DNA of 36,973 bases from an uncultured Planctomycetaceae bacterium (lineage in GTDB: Bacteria; Planctomycetota; Planctomycetia; Pirellulales; UBA1268): positions 1 through 36,973 of the forward strand of contig CAJBCV010000103.1 in the NCBI GenBank assembly GCA_903951635.1, written 5' to 3'. The first letter of the stretch is position 1. Every line of letters starts with the position of its first letter. Of this stretch, positions 1 to 9,056 are shown one piece after another. The notes under the pieces are model-generated. The model was not told where the DNA came from, ran no database searches, and worked only from the letters and a program-made list of their open reading frames with translations. Both the position numbers and the translations under genes were made by a program.

Positions 1-3000
1 ATCTCGCGCGGATATCCCGTCTGATCGACGACGAAGTCAAAGATGAACGTCTCCAGTTCTCCGCCGGCACACGCCGACGGAGCGGGGGAAGCGGACCCAG
101 CTGGCGACGCCTGCAACACCGAGACAAGCGGAGCCGACCCAGCCGGCAGCGTCTCCGACGGCGCGGCGGCCACGCTCGGAGCGACGGCAGGCGTTGCACT
201 GCCGCCGACGCGCGGCAGCATGTAGTCGAGGAGATGGCGGAGGGTGCGGAAGTCATCGAGGGAGACACTCGAGTCCGCCGAGAGCCCGTAGCGCTGCCCG
301 ATCTCACCGAACAGCTGTGCCTTGCGGATGCTGTCGATGCCCAGATCCCCTTCGAGGTCCGCGTCGAGCTCCACGATCTCCTGCGGATAACCGGTCTGAT
401 CAACGACAAAGTCGACGAGGAAGCTCTCCAGCTCGACAGCTCGATCGTCGCCAACGGCAGGGGCCTCGACGACCGCCGTGGCGCTCTTCGCCCTGACATG
501 GCCGTTGGAGGCATGGCCATTCCCCTCGTGGCCAAGCGTCGCGTGGCCATTGGCCGAGTGACCGTTGGAGCCATGGCCGTTGGAGGCGTAGCTGCTCCGC
601 GAAGAGCCATTGGTGGCCGCATGGGCCGCCCGGTTCGGGGCCACGGAGTCAGACTTACCGCCGACGCGCGGCAGCATGTAGTCGAGAAGGTGGCGGAGGG
701 TGCGGAAGTCGTCGAGCGAGACGCTCGAGTCCGCCGACAGCCCGTAGCGCTGGCCGATCTCGCCGAAGAGCTGCGCCTTGCGGATGCTGTCGATGCCGAG
801 ATCCCCTTCGAGGTCGGCGTCGAGCTCCACGATTTCCTTCGGATAGCCGGTCTGATCGACAACGAAGTCGACGAGGAAGCTTTCCAACTCCAACGCTGCA
901 CCCGCTCTGGGAGCCGAGGGCTTCGGCGCAGTCGTGGCGGCCAGGCGGTTGACGCCAATCGCCACGGGGGCAGACGGCACGGGGACCGGGGTCACGCTCA
1001 CCGATTGCACCGCGACGGCAGGCACCGCGACGGCCGGGGCCGTGACAGCGCCCGGACGACCATTCGAGACAGGCTGCGCTCGCGGAGGCGACGGGGCTCG
1101 CGGAGGCGACGGCACCTGGGCTTGGCCTTGGGATTGCGACCCCGCAGCCGTGGGCTTCGGGGACGCGCCAGCAGCGCGGACGGCCCCACCGCCGGCCCGG
1201 TTCCTGGCCCGCCGCCGCGCGGTGGCATCGAACGACAGCACGGTCGAAGGCCGCGCGCCGGCGACCGGGGCGGGCGTCGCCGCGGCGGACAGGATGGCCC
1301 CGACGGCGTGGAGTTGATCGCGAACCTTGGCCAGATGGCCGGCGACGTCACGGCCGCGCTGGTCGAATTGGACGAAGGTCGCTCCTTCGCGCCCCTCGAG
1401 AACGCGCCGCGTCAGGCCGGTGAGCACCCCCGACGGCCCGACCTCGACGAACGTCCGCACCCCATCGGCCCACAGCTTCTCGACGACGTCAACCCAGCGC
1501 ACCGTCTGTGTCATCTGGCGAACGAGGCTCTCACGAACGTCGGGGGCCGTCGCCATCGGGGCCGCCGTCGTGCTGCTGTAGACGCGGCGCGACGGGGGAA
1601 CGATCGCCATCCGATCGATCGCCTCGGCGAGCTTTGAGGCCGCGTCCGCGAGGAGCGGCGTATGGAACGGGCTGGGTACGGCGAGGCGCTTCGAGCGGAT
1701 CCGCCGCGCCTCGAGGAGCACCTCAACGGCATCGACGGCGCGGGCATGGCCACCGATCACCGACTGCTCGGGCGCGTTCTCGGCACACACCCATACCTGT
1801 CCGGCGAACGGCGCGATCGCCGCGGCAACCTCCTCGCGACCGGCGATCACCGAGAGCATCGCTCCCTGCTTCGGACCGAACTGGTCGACGGCGGCGGCAC
1901 GGGCCTTCGTCGCCCGCGCGCCCTCGGCGAAGCTCCAGGCCCCGGCAGCGACGAGCGATGGAAACTCGCCGAAGCTGTGGCTGGCGATCACGTCGGGCGT
2001 GAATCCCATCCCCTCGAGCACCGTCCAGGCAAGCAGGTCGCCGAGATACATCCCCCACTGGGTGTCCCACACCGCCGTGCCCATCCGATGGTCCGGTTGC
2101 CAGGCGATGCCGGCGAGGGTCTCGAGGCCCGCCGACCGGGCCTGCGTGTCGAGTGCCTCGAGCGCCTGTCGGGCCGCGGGCGACTCCGCGAGCAGGCCGC
2201 GGAACATGTCGGTGTACTGCGATCCCTGCCCCGGGAACAGGGCCGCCACGAGCGGGCGCCCAGCCGGCAGCGTCTCCACGCGGCTTGGGGCCGGGGTGAC
2301 GATCGGAGCCGGCGCGATGGCGTCCGGCTCCCGCGCCGCCGCCGGCACCGGGAGTCCGTTGTCCATGACGACATGGCCCACCTGGGTCTCATTGACGACG
2401 GTGATCGCCCCGGCCCGATAGCCGCTGGAATCGACCGCCGCCACGGTCATCGGCTGCGACGAGGCGACCGGCATTCCCGGCAAGGCAGCCCCGGCCGCCA
2501 CGGTCGGCGGCATCCGTCCCGACTCGAGGACCTCGGCGAGCTTGATCATCCCGGCCGCGGCCGCCGCCGCCCCGAGATGGCCGACAAGCCCCTCGACCGC
2601 CCCACCCACCGGTGCGATCCCGTATTCGCTGGCCAAGGCGCGGAGTTCGGGCTCGTCGATGTCACGCGTTCCCGAGCCGGCCACCTCGAGCGCCGACACG
2701 GCGCCCGGCACGATCCCCGCCTGAAGCCGTGCCGCGCGGACGGCGCGGGCCGTGGCCTCGGCGACCGTCGCCCCCGATCCCACCGACACGCCGCGAATCA
2801 CACCATGGATGCGATTCCCCGCGGCGCGGGCATCGGCGAGGCGCTTGAGCACCAGGACGACCGCTCCCTCACCGGGAACGCGGCCGTCGCGGGTGGCGTC
2901 GAAGGCCGAGCTAGGGCCATCGGCGAGCACCCCTTGGAGCGAGAAGCCCTCGTAGGCCATGAGGTCGAGATAGCGCTGGCCGGCGGCGCAGAGCACGGCG

Positions 3001-5159
3001 TCGCAGTCGCGCTCGCGGAGGAGATCGACAGCCGCCGAGAGCGCCGAGACGCCGGAGCAGTCCCCCGAGTCGAGCGCGAGCGCCCCTCCCATGAGATCGA
3101 ACGACTTCGTCAGCCGGCTGGCGAGCGTGGAGCTCGTGAAGCTCCCCGTCTCGTCGACCAGTGCCGGCATCTTCTCGAGGAGTTTCTTTCCATAGCCCTC
3201 GACGATCCGCTCGATGTCGCGCGGCGCGATCCCCCGACGGCCGAGGGCCGCGCGGAGGTGGCGGGATGTTTCCGGCAGGCGGAGCCCCATTTGGAGATCG
3301 TTGGAGAACTCGCCGCCGAACATCGTCCCCACCACGACGCCGGTGCGGACGCGATCGAGCGAGGCCACCCCGCCGACTTCGGCGATCGCGGCATCGGCAG
3401 CCTCGAGCAGCATGAACTGGAGCGGGTTGGCCGCAGCGATCTGCTTCGGTGGCACCTTGTGCCGGCGCCAGTCGTAGACGAACCCCTCGACGAAGCCACC
3501 CACCCCGGCGACGGTGTGCCAGGTCCGGGGGGCCCTCGGATCGAGCGCCCGGGCCACGTCGAAGCGCGACGCCGGCACCGGGACGATCGCCGTCTGCCCC
3601 TCGCGGACGAGCGACCGGAAGGCGTCGACGGTCAGGGCACCGGGAAGAACGCTGCCGATGCCGACGATCGCCACCGCTTCGTCGTCAGCCGTGCCCTTCG
3701 GCACCGCAGGCAGAACCGCCGCGGGGCGCGCGGGGAGATGCTCGGAGAGCGCCAGATGGACGTTGAGGCCGCCGATCCCGAAGGCGTTCACCGCGGCCCG
3801 GCGGGCTTCACCGTCGGCCCGCTTCGGCCATGGGATCGACTGACTGGGAACGACGAACGGGCCTCGCTCCCAGTCGAAGTCTTCGTTGTATTCGCTGCAA
3901 GTCGAGCCGGGAGGGATGAGCCCGTGCTCCATCGCGAGCACGACCTTGACGAGGCTCGCCATGCCGGCGGTCTCGAGGGTGTGGCCGATGTTCGCCTTCA
4001 CGCTGCCGATCGGGATCTTCCGCCCGGCAGGAACGTTCGCCGAGACGAGCGCCGACAGGGCACCGAGCTCGGTCGCATCGCCGACCTGGGTGCTCGTGGC
4101 ATGGGCTTCGATGTAGTCGAGGCGGCCGATTTCGCTCTTGTCGGGATAGGCCCGCTCGACAGCGAGCTTCTGCCCTTCCTGACGCGGCGCCCACAAGCTC
4201 TTCCCCTTGCCGTCACTCGCCACGCCGATGCCACGGATGACCGCCCGGATCCGATCGCCGTCGGCGATCGCCTTGGAGAGCTTCTTGACCACCAGCGCCA
4301 CATAGCCCTCGGCCGTCACCAGGCCGTCGGCATCACGGCCGAAGGGGCAAGAGCCGGAGTTGCTCACCGATTGTGCGGCCGAAAACAGCACGAGGCTGTC
4401 CGACTTGCAGTAGGAAGCCCCGCCGACGATCGCCTGATCGATCCCCCCCTGCTGGAGCGCGCGAGCGGCGATGGCGAGGGCCTGGAGCGACGAGGCACAG
4501 GCGGCGTCGACGACGAGGTAGGGGCCGTCGAGGTGGAGCGCTTCGCGGACGATCTTCGCGGCCCCGAGGGCTCCCAGGTCGAGTTTCTCCCCCGGACGGC
4601 GGCCGGGGTGGTCGCGGCGGACCGCGGCGGTGACCTCGGCGGCGACGGAGTCCGCCCCGGCGCCGAGAAGTTCGCGGGCCGCTTCGACGTCGCCGAGCCA
4701 GGCGGCCGTGCCGTCGATCCCGGTGGAATAGACGTAGTCGCCGATCCGAGTGCTGCCGCCGGTGTGGCCGACGTAGACGCCGGTGCGCGGCCCACGGGGC
4801 ATGGCGAAGGGATCGAGACCGGCATCGCGGCAGGCCAGCGACGCCACCTCGAGGAAGATGTGGTGGGCGACGTCGTAGCGATCGAGCATGTCGGCACGGA
4901 TCGGACAGACGGCCGGATCGGCCGGACGCTCACTGACGATCGCCCCCAGATCGGAGTAGCTCTTGCCGACCTTGCTCTTCTCGGGATCGAAGTACAGGTC
5001 GCGGGGGAGGCGGGAGTCGGGCAGCCGGCCCCAGGCGGTGCGGCCATGCACCACGAGGTCCCAGAAAGCGTCCAGGCCATCGGCCCCCGGAAGCCTGCAG
5101 GCCATGCCGACAATCGCCAGTGAATCGTGCAAAGCTCGGTCCTCGTCCTGGAGGGGCAT
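1..5159 (-). CDS. Type I polyketide synthase, PfaA/HglE-like (partial, C-terminus off left edge)
   Basis: Iterative-type polyketide/secondary-lipid synthase; 1,719 residues are visible from the ATG at 5159 and the frame stays open to the left edge. Domains in order: KS1 about residues 12-475 with Cys221 (DAACASS), His353 (EAHATST) and His393 (NIGH); a second KS-like domain about 494-900 with Cys701 and His861 but Ala827 (EVAGSGT) where the first catalytic His belongs; acyltransferase about 972-1265 with FPGQGSQ, Ser1062 (HSFGE) and His1166 (SPFH, suggesting malonyl rather than methylmalonyl); a Pro/Ala linker; ACP1 1424-1501 (Ser1458 in LGIDSI); an Asn-Gly-His-rich linker; ACP2 1576-1653 (Ser1610); and the start of ACP3 from 1701. 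The tandem LGIDSI-type ACPs resemble polyunsaturated fatty acid and heterocyst glycolipid synthases. Reductive domains, if any, lie outside the window. It is transcribed divergently from the condensation-domain and thioester-reductase genes, probably its partners. Confidence 0.95.
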   Translation of the reverse strand, partial: MPLQDEDRALHDSLAIVGMACRLPGADGLDAFWDLVVHGRTAWGRLPDSRLPRDLYFDPEKSKVGKSYSDLGAIVSERPADPAVCPIRADMLDRYDVAHHIFLEVASLACRDAGLDPFAMPRGPRTGVYVGHTGGSTRIGDYVYSTGIDGTAAWLGDVEAARELLGAGADSVAAEVTAAVRRDHPGRRPGEKLDLGALGAAKIVREALHLDGPYLVVDAACASSLQALAIAARALQQGGIDQAIVGGASYCKSDSLVLFSAAQSVSNSGSCPFGRDADGLVTAEGYVALVVKKLSKAIADGDRIRAVIRGIGVASDGKGKSLWAPRQEGQKLAVERAYPDKSEIGRLDYIEAHATSTQVGDATELGALSALVSANVPAGRKIPIGSVKANIGHTLETAGMASLVKVVLAMEHGLIPPGSTCSEYNEDFDWERGPFVVPSQSIPWPKRADGEARRAAVNAFGIGGLNVHLALSEHLPARPAAVLPAVPKGTADDEAVAIVGIGSVLPGALTVDAFRSLVREGQTAIVPVPASRFDVARALDPRAPRTWHTVAGVGGFVEGFVYDWRRHKVPPKQIAAANPLQFMLLEAADAAIAEVGGVASLDRVRTGVVVGTMFGGEFSNDLQMGLRLPETSRHLRAALGRRGIAPRDIERIVEGYGKKLLEKMPALVDETGSFTSSTLASRLTKSFDLMGGALALDSGDCSGVSALSAAVDLLRERDCDAVLCAAGQRYLDLMAYEGFSLQGVLADGPSSAFDATRDGRVPGEGAVVLVLKRLADARAAGNRIHGVIRGVSVGSGATVAEATARAVRAARLQAGIVPGAVSALEVAGSGTRDIDEPELRALASEYGIAPVGGAVEGLVGHLGAAAAAAGMIKLAEVLESGRMPPTVAAGAALPGMPVASSQPMTVAAVDSSGYRAGAITVVNETQVGHVVMDNGLPVPAAAREPDAIAPAPIVTPAPSRVETLPAGRPLVAALFPGQGSQYTDMFRGLLAESPAARQALEALDTQARSAGLETLAGIAWQPDHRMGTAVWDTQWGMYLGDLLAWTVLEGMGFTPDVIASHSFGEFPSLVAAGAWSFAEGARATKARAAAVDQFGPKQGAMLSVIAGREEVAAAIAPFAGQVWVCAENAPEQSVIGGHARAVDAVEVLLEARRIRSKRLAVPSPFHTPLLADAASKLAEAIDRMAIVPPSRRVYSSTTAAPMATAPDVRESLVRQMTQTVRWVDVVEKLWADGVRTFVEVGPSGVLTGLTRRVLEGREGATFVQFDQRGRDVAGHLAKVRDQLHAVGAILSAAATPAPVAGARPSTVLSFDATARRRARNRAGGGAVRAAGASPKPTAAGSQSQGQAQVPSPPRAPSPPRAQPVSNGRPGAVTAPAVAVPAVAVQSVSVTPVPVPSAPVAIGVNRLAATTAPKPSAPRAGAALELESFLVDFVVDQTGYPKEIVELDADLEGDLGIDSIRKAQLFGEIGQRYGLSADSSVSLDDFRTLRHLLDYMLPRVGGKSDSVAPNRAAHAATNGSSRSSYASNGHGSNGHSANGHATLGHEGNGHASNGHVRAKSATAVVEAPAVGDDRAVELESFLVDFVVDQTGYPQEIVELDADLEGDLGIDSIRKAQLFGEIGQRYGLSADSSVSLDDFRTLRHLLDYMLPRVGGSATPAVAPSVAAAPSETLPAGSAPLVSVLQASPAGSASPAPSACAGGELETFIFDFVVDQTGYPRE
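201..890 (-). repeat. Tandem ACP-encoding repeat modules (201-434 and 657-890)
   Basis: Two 78-codon units within the PKS gene encode ACPs that differ at one residue (Lys versus Gln, before EIVELDADLEGDLGIDSI). By hand alignment about 19 codons differ and about 18 of these changes are synonymous. A third copy begins at 59 and runs off the left edge. They are separated by a linker with repeated Asn-Gly-His units (about 490-610). Confidence 0.9.
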
Positions 5160-5698
5160 CGTCAACAGTTCGGCGCCCCTCGAAGAGGGCTGCAGAACCG
5201 GAGCGCGGGGTGCGTTCGGGGGGGAAGGTCAGAAGGGGTTGATCGGGGTCCGTGCGCGGATCGGGATGTTCGTCGGCCAACAACCCGTCCGTGGGATCAA
5301 CACCGGCCCCCGCCCGGGATCCCCGATGTCTCGGGGAATCCAGCCGACCGGGGAGGCGGAAAACCGCCCATCACCGGCCACGGAGGCACATCCATTCACC
5401 AGCATTCCTGACCGCGAAAAACCGGCGAAAGTGGACCCTCCAACCCCCTCGACCACCCCCTGTCGAGGGGCGAACGAGCGGCGGAATGGGGCCAAGTGCC
5501 GGAATCAACGCGGGAAATCCAGTATGGATTGAGGGCTTTGACTGTCAAGAAAACCCGTCAAACGCTTCTCGCACCCCTGCGCTTTCGGGGCCATTTCGCC
5601 GCGCCCAGGCTGTGGATAGAGTTGGGCGGCCCCGGATGCGGCGGCGGATCCCCCCCCCCGTAGCCAGCCCTCCAGCCAGCCCTCCAGTTCGCCTTCCC
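5160..5698. other. Divergent intergenic region and PKS leader with two hairpins
   Basis: This 539-base gap separates the PKS start from the condensation-domain gene. It holds a candidate minus-strand promoter (5521-5548), a perfect 11-base palindrome TTGACTGTCAA (5538-5548) with a further GTCAA at 5557, and two inverted repeats that would fold in the PKS leader: CCCCTCGAC/GTCGAGGGG (5445-5453 and 5462-5470, 8-base loop) and CCCCGA/TCGGGG (5321-5326 and 5331-5336, 4-base loop). ORFs reading through on the plus strand have no recognisable content and are taken as chance. Confidence 0.5.
5521..5548 (-). promoter_or_regulatory. Candidate sigma70-type promoter for the PKS gene
   Basis: On the minus strand TTGACA (5548-5543) is followed after 16 bases by CATACT (5526-5521), a perfect -35 and a 4/6 -10. 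Transcription would start near 5514, giving a leader of about 350 bases. The -35 sits inside the TTGACTGTCAA palindrome, so a bound repressor could cover it. This is prediction from sequence only. Confidence 0.45.
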
Positions 5699-7111
5699 AT
5701 GTCCACGCCCCGCGTGCTCTCCCCCTTCGAGCAACTCCTCCTGCGGGATCAGCGACCGGGTTTCCCGATGTGTTTTTTCCTCCTCTGCGAGGTGGAGGGA
5801 CCGCTCGACACACCCCGCCTTCAGGGGGCTCTTCAAGCAGCGGCCGAACGCCATCCGCTCCTCTGCAGTCGCGTCCGCGATGCCTGGTGGCGGCCGTCCT
5901 GGCGAGCCCCCGACGTCCTCCCCGTCTTGGAGGCCTTCCCCCTGGGCTCCCCCCCCCCCGGGATCCGTAACGACCCCTGGCGACCGATCGACATCCGGCG
6001 CACCAGTGGCGTCCGGATGGTGGCGATCGAGCGGGCGCACGACACGTGGGAGGTGGTGCTGTTGATCCAGCACGCCGCCTGCGACGGATTGTCGGGCCTC
6101 GAGTTCTTGGGGGACGTCTGGTCGCGGTACCACGGCAGCGAACCGGCGCCGTTCCGAACTCCGACGCGGGTCGTGAGGCGTCGGTCGGACTCGACTGCGA
6201 CCGTCGCCGATCCTTCCGCTCCACCAACGGAGCCCCCGACCGACAGCGGACACGCAGCCAGCGGACTCGGCGGCGAGACGGCCCGGTTCGCCGGGTTTCT
6301 TCCGGCGCGGGTCGCGCGCGGCCCGGTCCTTTCCCCTTTCCGGCCCGAGACCTCGCCCGCCGCCGGCCCGTCGCTGCCGTTTTTCACCGTCAGCCTGACG
6401 ACAGAACAGACCGTCTTGGTCAAGCAGCGCGCGGCGGCCGATGGCGCCTCCCTCAATGACGTCGCCGTCGCGGCCGTGATGCGCGCCGTGGCGGCCTGGA
6501 ACGAGGATGCCGGCCGACCGGCCCGGCAGATCCGGGTCACGATGCCTGCGAGCCTCAAGGCCCCGGGGACGCGGGCGCCGGCCTGCAATGACATGGGCTA
6601 CGCCTTTCTCGACCGGACGGCCGAGGCATGCCGGGCCCCGGTCGACCTCATCCGCTCCCTCGCCGCGGCCAGTCGCTGGATCCAGGAGCACCGCGCCGCC
6701 GGCATGTTTCTCGACACACTGGCGGTCATCGACCGCTTTCCTCCGGCGCTCTGGATGCTCACGCGGCTTCCCGTCCCCCTCTCCACGGCCGTCGTCAGCT
6801 TCGTCGGCAATGTGGGGCCGAGACTGCGGGCCAACGTGCCGCGGGACGGTGGCTGCGACCTCCCCGGAGGACTGCGGATCGGGGCCGTGAAGGGGGTGCC
6901 GCCGATCCGGCCGGGCACGAGGCTCGGCGTCGGCCTGGTGATCTACGACGGTCGCCTCCACGTGACGGCGTTGTGTGACACCGCCGCGCTGGGAGTAGCG
7001 GCGCCGTCTCTCCTCGCCGCGGCGATCCGCACCGAGATCCTCGAGTGCGCAGCCGCCCTCCCCTCCTCCCCCGCCCTGCCCGCCACCACCACTCCCGACG
7101 TCCCTGCCTGA
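5699..7111 (+). CDS. Condensation-domain acyltransferase (PapA/wax-ester-synthase-like fold)
   Basis: A 470-residue protein resembling NRPS condensation domains and stand-alone acyltransferases (PapA, WES/DGAT relatives), which transfer an acyl group from a carrier or CoA to an alcohol or amine. The opening LSPFEQLLLRDQRPGF is typical. The active-site motif is QHAACDG with His125, Asp129 and Gly130, so the HxxxDG core is kept while the first His of HHxxxDG is Gln124. A Pro-rich stretch about residues 150-185 separates the two halves; NDMGYAF near 287 and NVGPR near 371 belong to the second half. The open frame extends far upstream, but family similarity begins at ATG 5699, which lacks a clear Shine-Dalgarno sequence. 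It is divergent from the PKS and upstream of a thioester reductase. A role in esterifying or amidating the PKS product is inferred. Confidence 0.75.
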   Translation: MSTPRVLSPFEQLLLRDQRPGFPMCFFLLCEVEGPLDTPRLQGALQAAAERHPLLCSRVRDAWWRPSWRAPDVLPVLEAFPLGSPPPGIRNDPWRPIDIRRTSGVRMVAIERAHDTWEVVLLIQHAACDGLSGLEFLGDVWSRYHGSEPAPFRTPTRVVRRRSDSTATVADPSAPPTEPPTDSGHAASGLGGETARFAGFLPARVARGPVLSPFRPETSPAAGPSLPFFTVSLTTEQTVLVKQRAAADGASLNDVAVAAVMRAVAAWNEDAGRPARQIRVTMPASLKAPGTRAPACNDMGYAFLDRTAEACRAPVDLIRSLAAASRWIQEHRAAGMFLDTLAVIDRFPPALWMLTRLPVPLSTAVVSFVGNVGPRLRANVPRDGGCDLPGGLRIGAVKGVPPIRPGTRLGVGLVIYDGRLHVTALCDTAALGVAAPSLLAAAIRTEILECAAALPSSPALPATTTPDVPA

Positions 7112-7186
7112 GGGGACCGCCGCCAACAGCGTCCGGGGCGCCGCAGTCACCATCTGGCGCGCGGGACGGTGGTTTGCATGGGGGCA

Positions 7187-7216
7187 TTGCGACAGCCTCT
7201 GTGAAACTCCTACATT
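7187..7216 (+). promoter_or_regulatory. Candidate promoter for the thioester-reductase gene
   Basis: TTGCGA (7187-7192), an 18-base spacer and TACATT (7211-7216) lie in the 168-base gap between the condensation-domain and SDR genes. They would give a transcript starting near 7224, about 56 bases before the ATG. The match is moderate and the GC-rich surroundings contain little competing AT-rich sequence. Confidence 0.35.
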
Positions 7217-7279
7217 CTCTGGCCTACCGGCGTGGGACAGACCCCACGCCGGTTCCTCCAGTCGCAACACCGACCAGCC

Positions 7280-8467
7280 ATGATCGACCTTCCCGCGGTG
7301 GATCGCCAGCACCTGCTCCTCACCGGCGCAACGGGTCTTCTCGGCTCGTACCTCGTCCGCGATCTCCTCCTCGATGGCCAGCCCCTGGCCGTCGTCGTCC
7401 GGCGCAGCCGACGGGAGTCGCCCGAGGCCCGCATCGAACGGATCGTGAGTGATTGGGAGACCGAACTCGGCAAGCGTCTTCCCCGCCCCCGGGTGCTCGC
7501 CGGCGACCTGACGGCGCCGTGCTGCGGGCTCTCCGATGCCGATCTCGGATGGGTCGCCCGGCACTGCTCGGCCCTCCTCCACAACGCTGCCAGCCTCAGC
7601 TTCCGGGGAAGTGACCGCGCCGCCGAACCGTGGCTCTCGAACGTCACCGGCACCGCGAACATGCTCGATCTCGTCCGCGTTACCGACATCGAGCATCTCC
7701 ACCATGTCTCCACGGCGTATGTCTGCGGCCTGCGGGCCGGCACCGTCGCCGAGGACGATCTCGATGTCGGACAGGACTTCGGCAACGACTACGAACGGAG
7801 CAAGGTCGAGGCGGAGACGATGATCCGGGCGGCAGAAGGGCCGGCGAGCGTGACGGTCTATCGCCCTTCGATCATCGTCGGGGATTCGCACACCGGCTTC
7901 ACCTCCACTTACCACGGACTGTTCGCGGTCCTCCGCCTCGGGCACACGCTCCTCACGAAGGTCACCCTCGGGTCGACGAGTTGTTCGGCGATCCTCCGGC
8001 TCCTCGGGGTCGCGCCGTCGAACAGCAAGAACTTCGTACCGGTCGACTGGGTGTCGGCGGTCATCGCGCACGGCGTCCAGAAGCCGGAGGCCCGCGGCCG
8101 CACCTTCCACGTCACCCATCCGGAGCCGGTCTCGAACGTCGCCTTCGGCGCGGTCGTGCAGGAGGCGGTCGAGCGCTATTCGAAGGCCGCTTCGCCGGAC
8201 GATCCGGAGCTGTGCGACGAGCAGTGGTTCGCCGACAACCTGTCGGCCCAACTCGACGTCTACCGCTCCTACTTTCGCAACGACCCCACCTTCGATCGGG
8301 CCAACACCGAGGCGATCGCGGGCCACATTCCCTGCCCGACCCTCGATCACCCCCGGCTGATGCGGATGGCGAAGTTCGCCATCGAACAGGATTTCGGACG
8401 GGCTCCCCGCCCCTCCCGCCGCAGCGCCGAAGCCGTGGCGGGGAATCTCGGGACGCCGGTCGGCTGA
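7280..8467 (+). CDS. Thioester reductase-like SDR (NAD-binding_4 family)
   Basis: A 395-residue extended short-chain dehydrogenase of the thioester-reductase/fatty acyl reductase type (the male-sterility NAD-binding family). It would reduce a carrier- or CoA-bound acyl thioester to aldehyde or alcohol using NAD(P)H. Visible motifs are the nucleotide-binding GATGLLG (16-22), HNAAS (101-105), STAYVCG (134-140) and the catalytic pair Tyr161/Lys165 in YERSK. A helical C-terminal region of about 100 residues follows. No carrier or adenylation domain is attached, so the substrate must come from another protein, plausibly the neighbouring PKS ACPs. The start is the ATG at 7280, just before the Rossmann strand; an in-frame upstream alternative start would add 16 unconserved-looking residues. 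Heterocyst glycolipid clusters use a comparable HglB-type reductase for release; that parallel is inference. Confidence 0.8.
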   Translation: MIDLPAVDRQHLLLTGATGLLGSYLVRDLLLDGQPLAVVVRRSRRESPEARIERIVSDWETELGKRLPRPRVLAGDLTAPCCGLSDADLGWVARHCSALLHNAASLSFRGSDRAAEPWLSNVTGTANMLDLVRVTDIEHLHHVSTAYVCGLRAGTVAEDDLDVGQDFGNDYERSKVEAETMIRAAEGPASVTVYRPSIIVGDSHTGFTSTYHGLFAVLRLGHTLLTKVTLGSTSCSAILRLLGVAPSNSKNFVPVDWVSAVIAHGVQKPEARGRTFHVTHPEPVSNVAFGAVVQEAVERYSKAASPDDPELCDEQWFADNLSAQLDVYRSYFRNDPTFDRANTEAIAGHIPCPTLDHPRLMRMAKFAIEQDFGRAPRPSRRSAEAVAGNLGTPVG

Positions 8468-8612
8468 GCTTCGCCCGCCCTCTTGAACGCGGCCCCGGTC
8501 CGCCTGTAGGCATCGTGCCGGCAACGCGCCCGGTACCGAAGGCAACGGCCCCACGGCCGCGAGTGGATCCGGCCGGCTGCATGGTCGATCAACTCCGCAG
8601 GCAGCCCTCTGC

Positions 8613-8631
8613 CGCTCCCCGACGGGGAGCG
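8613..8631 (+). terminator. GC-rich hairpin after the SDR gene, no U-tract
   Basis: CGCTCCCC (8613-8620) and GGGGAGCG (8624-8631) form a perfect 8-bp stem with a 3-base loop in the 217-base gap before the next gene. No T-run follows, so termination is uncertain; it may be only a stable mRNA structure. Confidence 0.25.
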
Positions 8632-8684
8632 CGGCGGGCCACCAGGAGCGGCCCCCCGCCGCGGCAGCAGGAGCGACGACGGCA

Positions 8685-9017
8685 ATGGCGAAGAACACGT
8701 GGCGGATCGTGACGAGGGGTACCGACGGTGAACTGCTGATCCGCGACTTCGATTCTCCGGAGGCGCTCCTCAAGACCCACGTCCAGGTGGGGATCGACGA
8801 CTGCAGCACCGACCTCGAGCTGCGCGGCGCACCGGTCTTCCGTTCGCTCGTCGGGCCGATGCCCGAGGGGAGCGACGTGATCCGCTACGAGACGCCCGAA
8901 GTGTTCGAATGCCTCACGAAGGAGTGGGCGCTCCCCAAGGCCCCGCGCCGGCGGATCCGCAAGCCGGCCGGTTCCGCCACCCCGGCCCCGATCGCAGAGC
9001 CGCCCGCCGCGGGCTGA
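8685..9017 (+). CDS. Short conserved-looking hypothetical protein
   Basis: A 110-residue soluble protein with no signal peptide or membrane segment. I do not recognise a named family. It has a compact, acidic, strand-rich N-terminal part (about 1-85, starting MAKNTWRIVTRG and containing ECLTKEW) and a basic/Pro-Ala tail (about 86-110, RRRIRKPAG) that is probably unstructured. An AGGAG sits 11 bases before the ATG. It lies 39 bases upstream of the HIT gene on the same strand, so co-transcription is likely. The codon bias matches its neighbours, which supports it as a real gene; function unknown. Confidence 0.7.
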   Translation: MAKNTWRIVTRGTDGELLIRDFDSPEALLKTHVQVGIDDCSTDLELRGAPVFRSLVGPMPEGSDVIRYETPEVFECLTKEWALPKAPRRRIRKPAGSATPAPIAEPPAAG

Positions 9018-9056
9018 GTCGGGTCGTTTCCGAGCCATCCCCGCCGGAGTGATGCC

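Noticed and set aside
490..610. Short repeated units suggesting a CRISPR or DNA satellite
   Set aside because: The repeats are codons for Asn-Gly-His in the inter-ACP linker, too short and irregular for CRISPR.
1662..5123. 1,153-codon open frame on the plus strand
   Set aside because: It is antisense to the PKS, Arg/Gly/Asp-rich without any recognisable motif, and arises from GC-skewed third positions.
5558..8809. 1,083-codon open frame on the minus strand
   Set aside because: It is antisense to the condensation-domain and SDR genes, which both show clear catalytic motifs on the plus strand.
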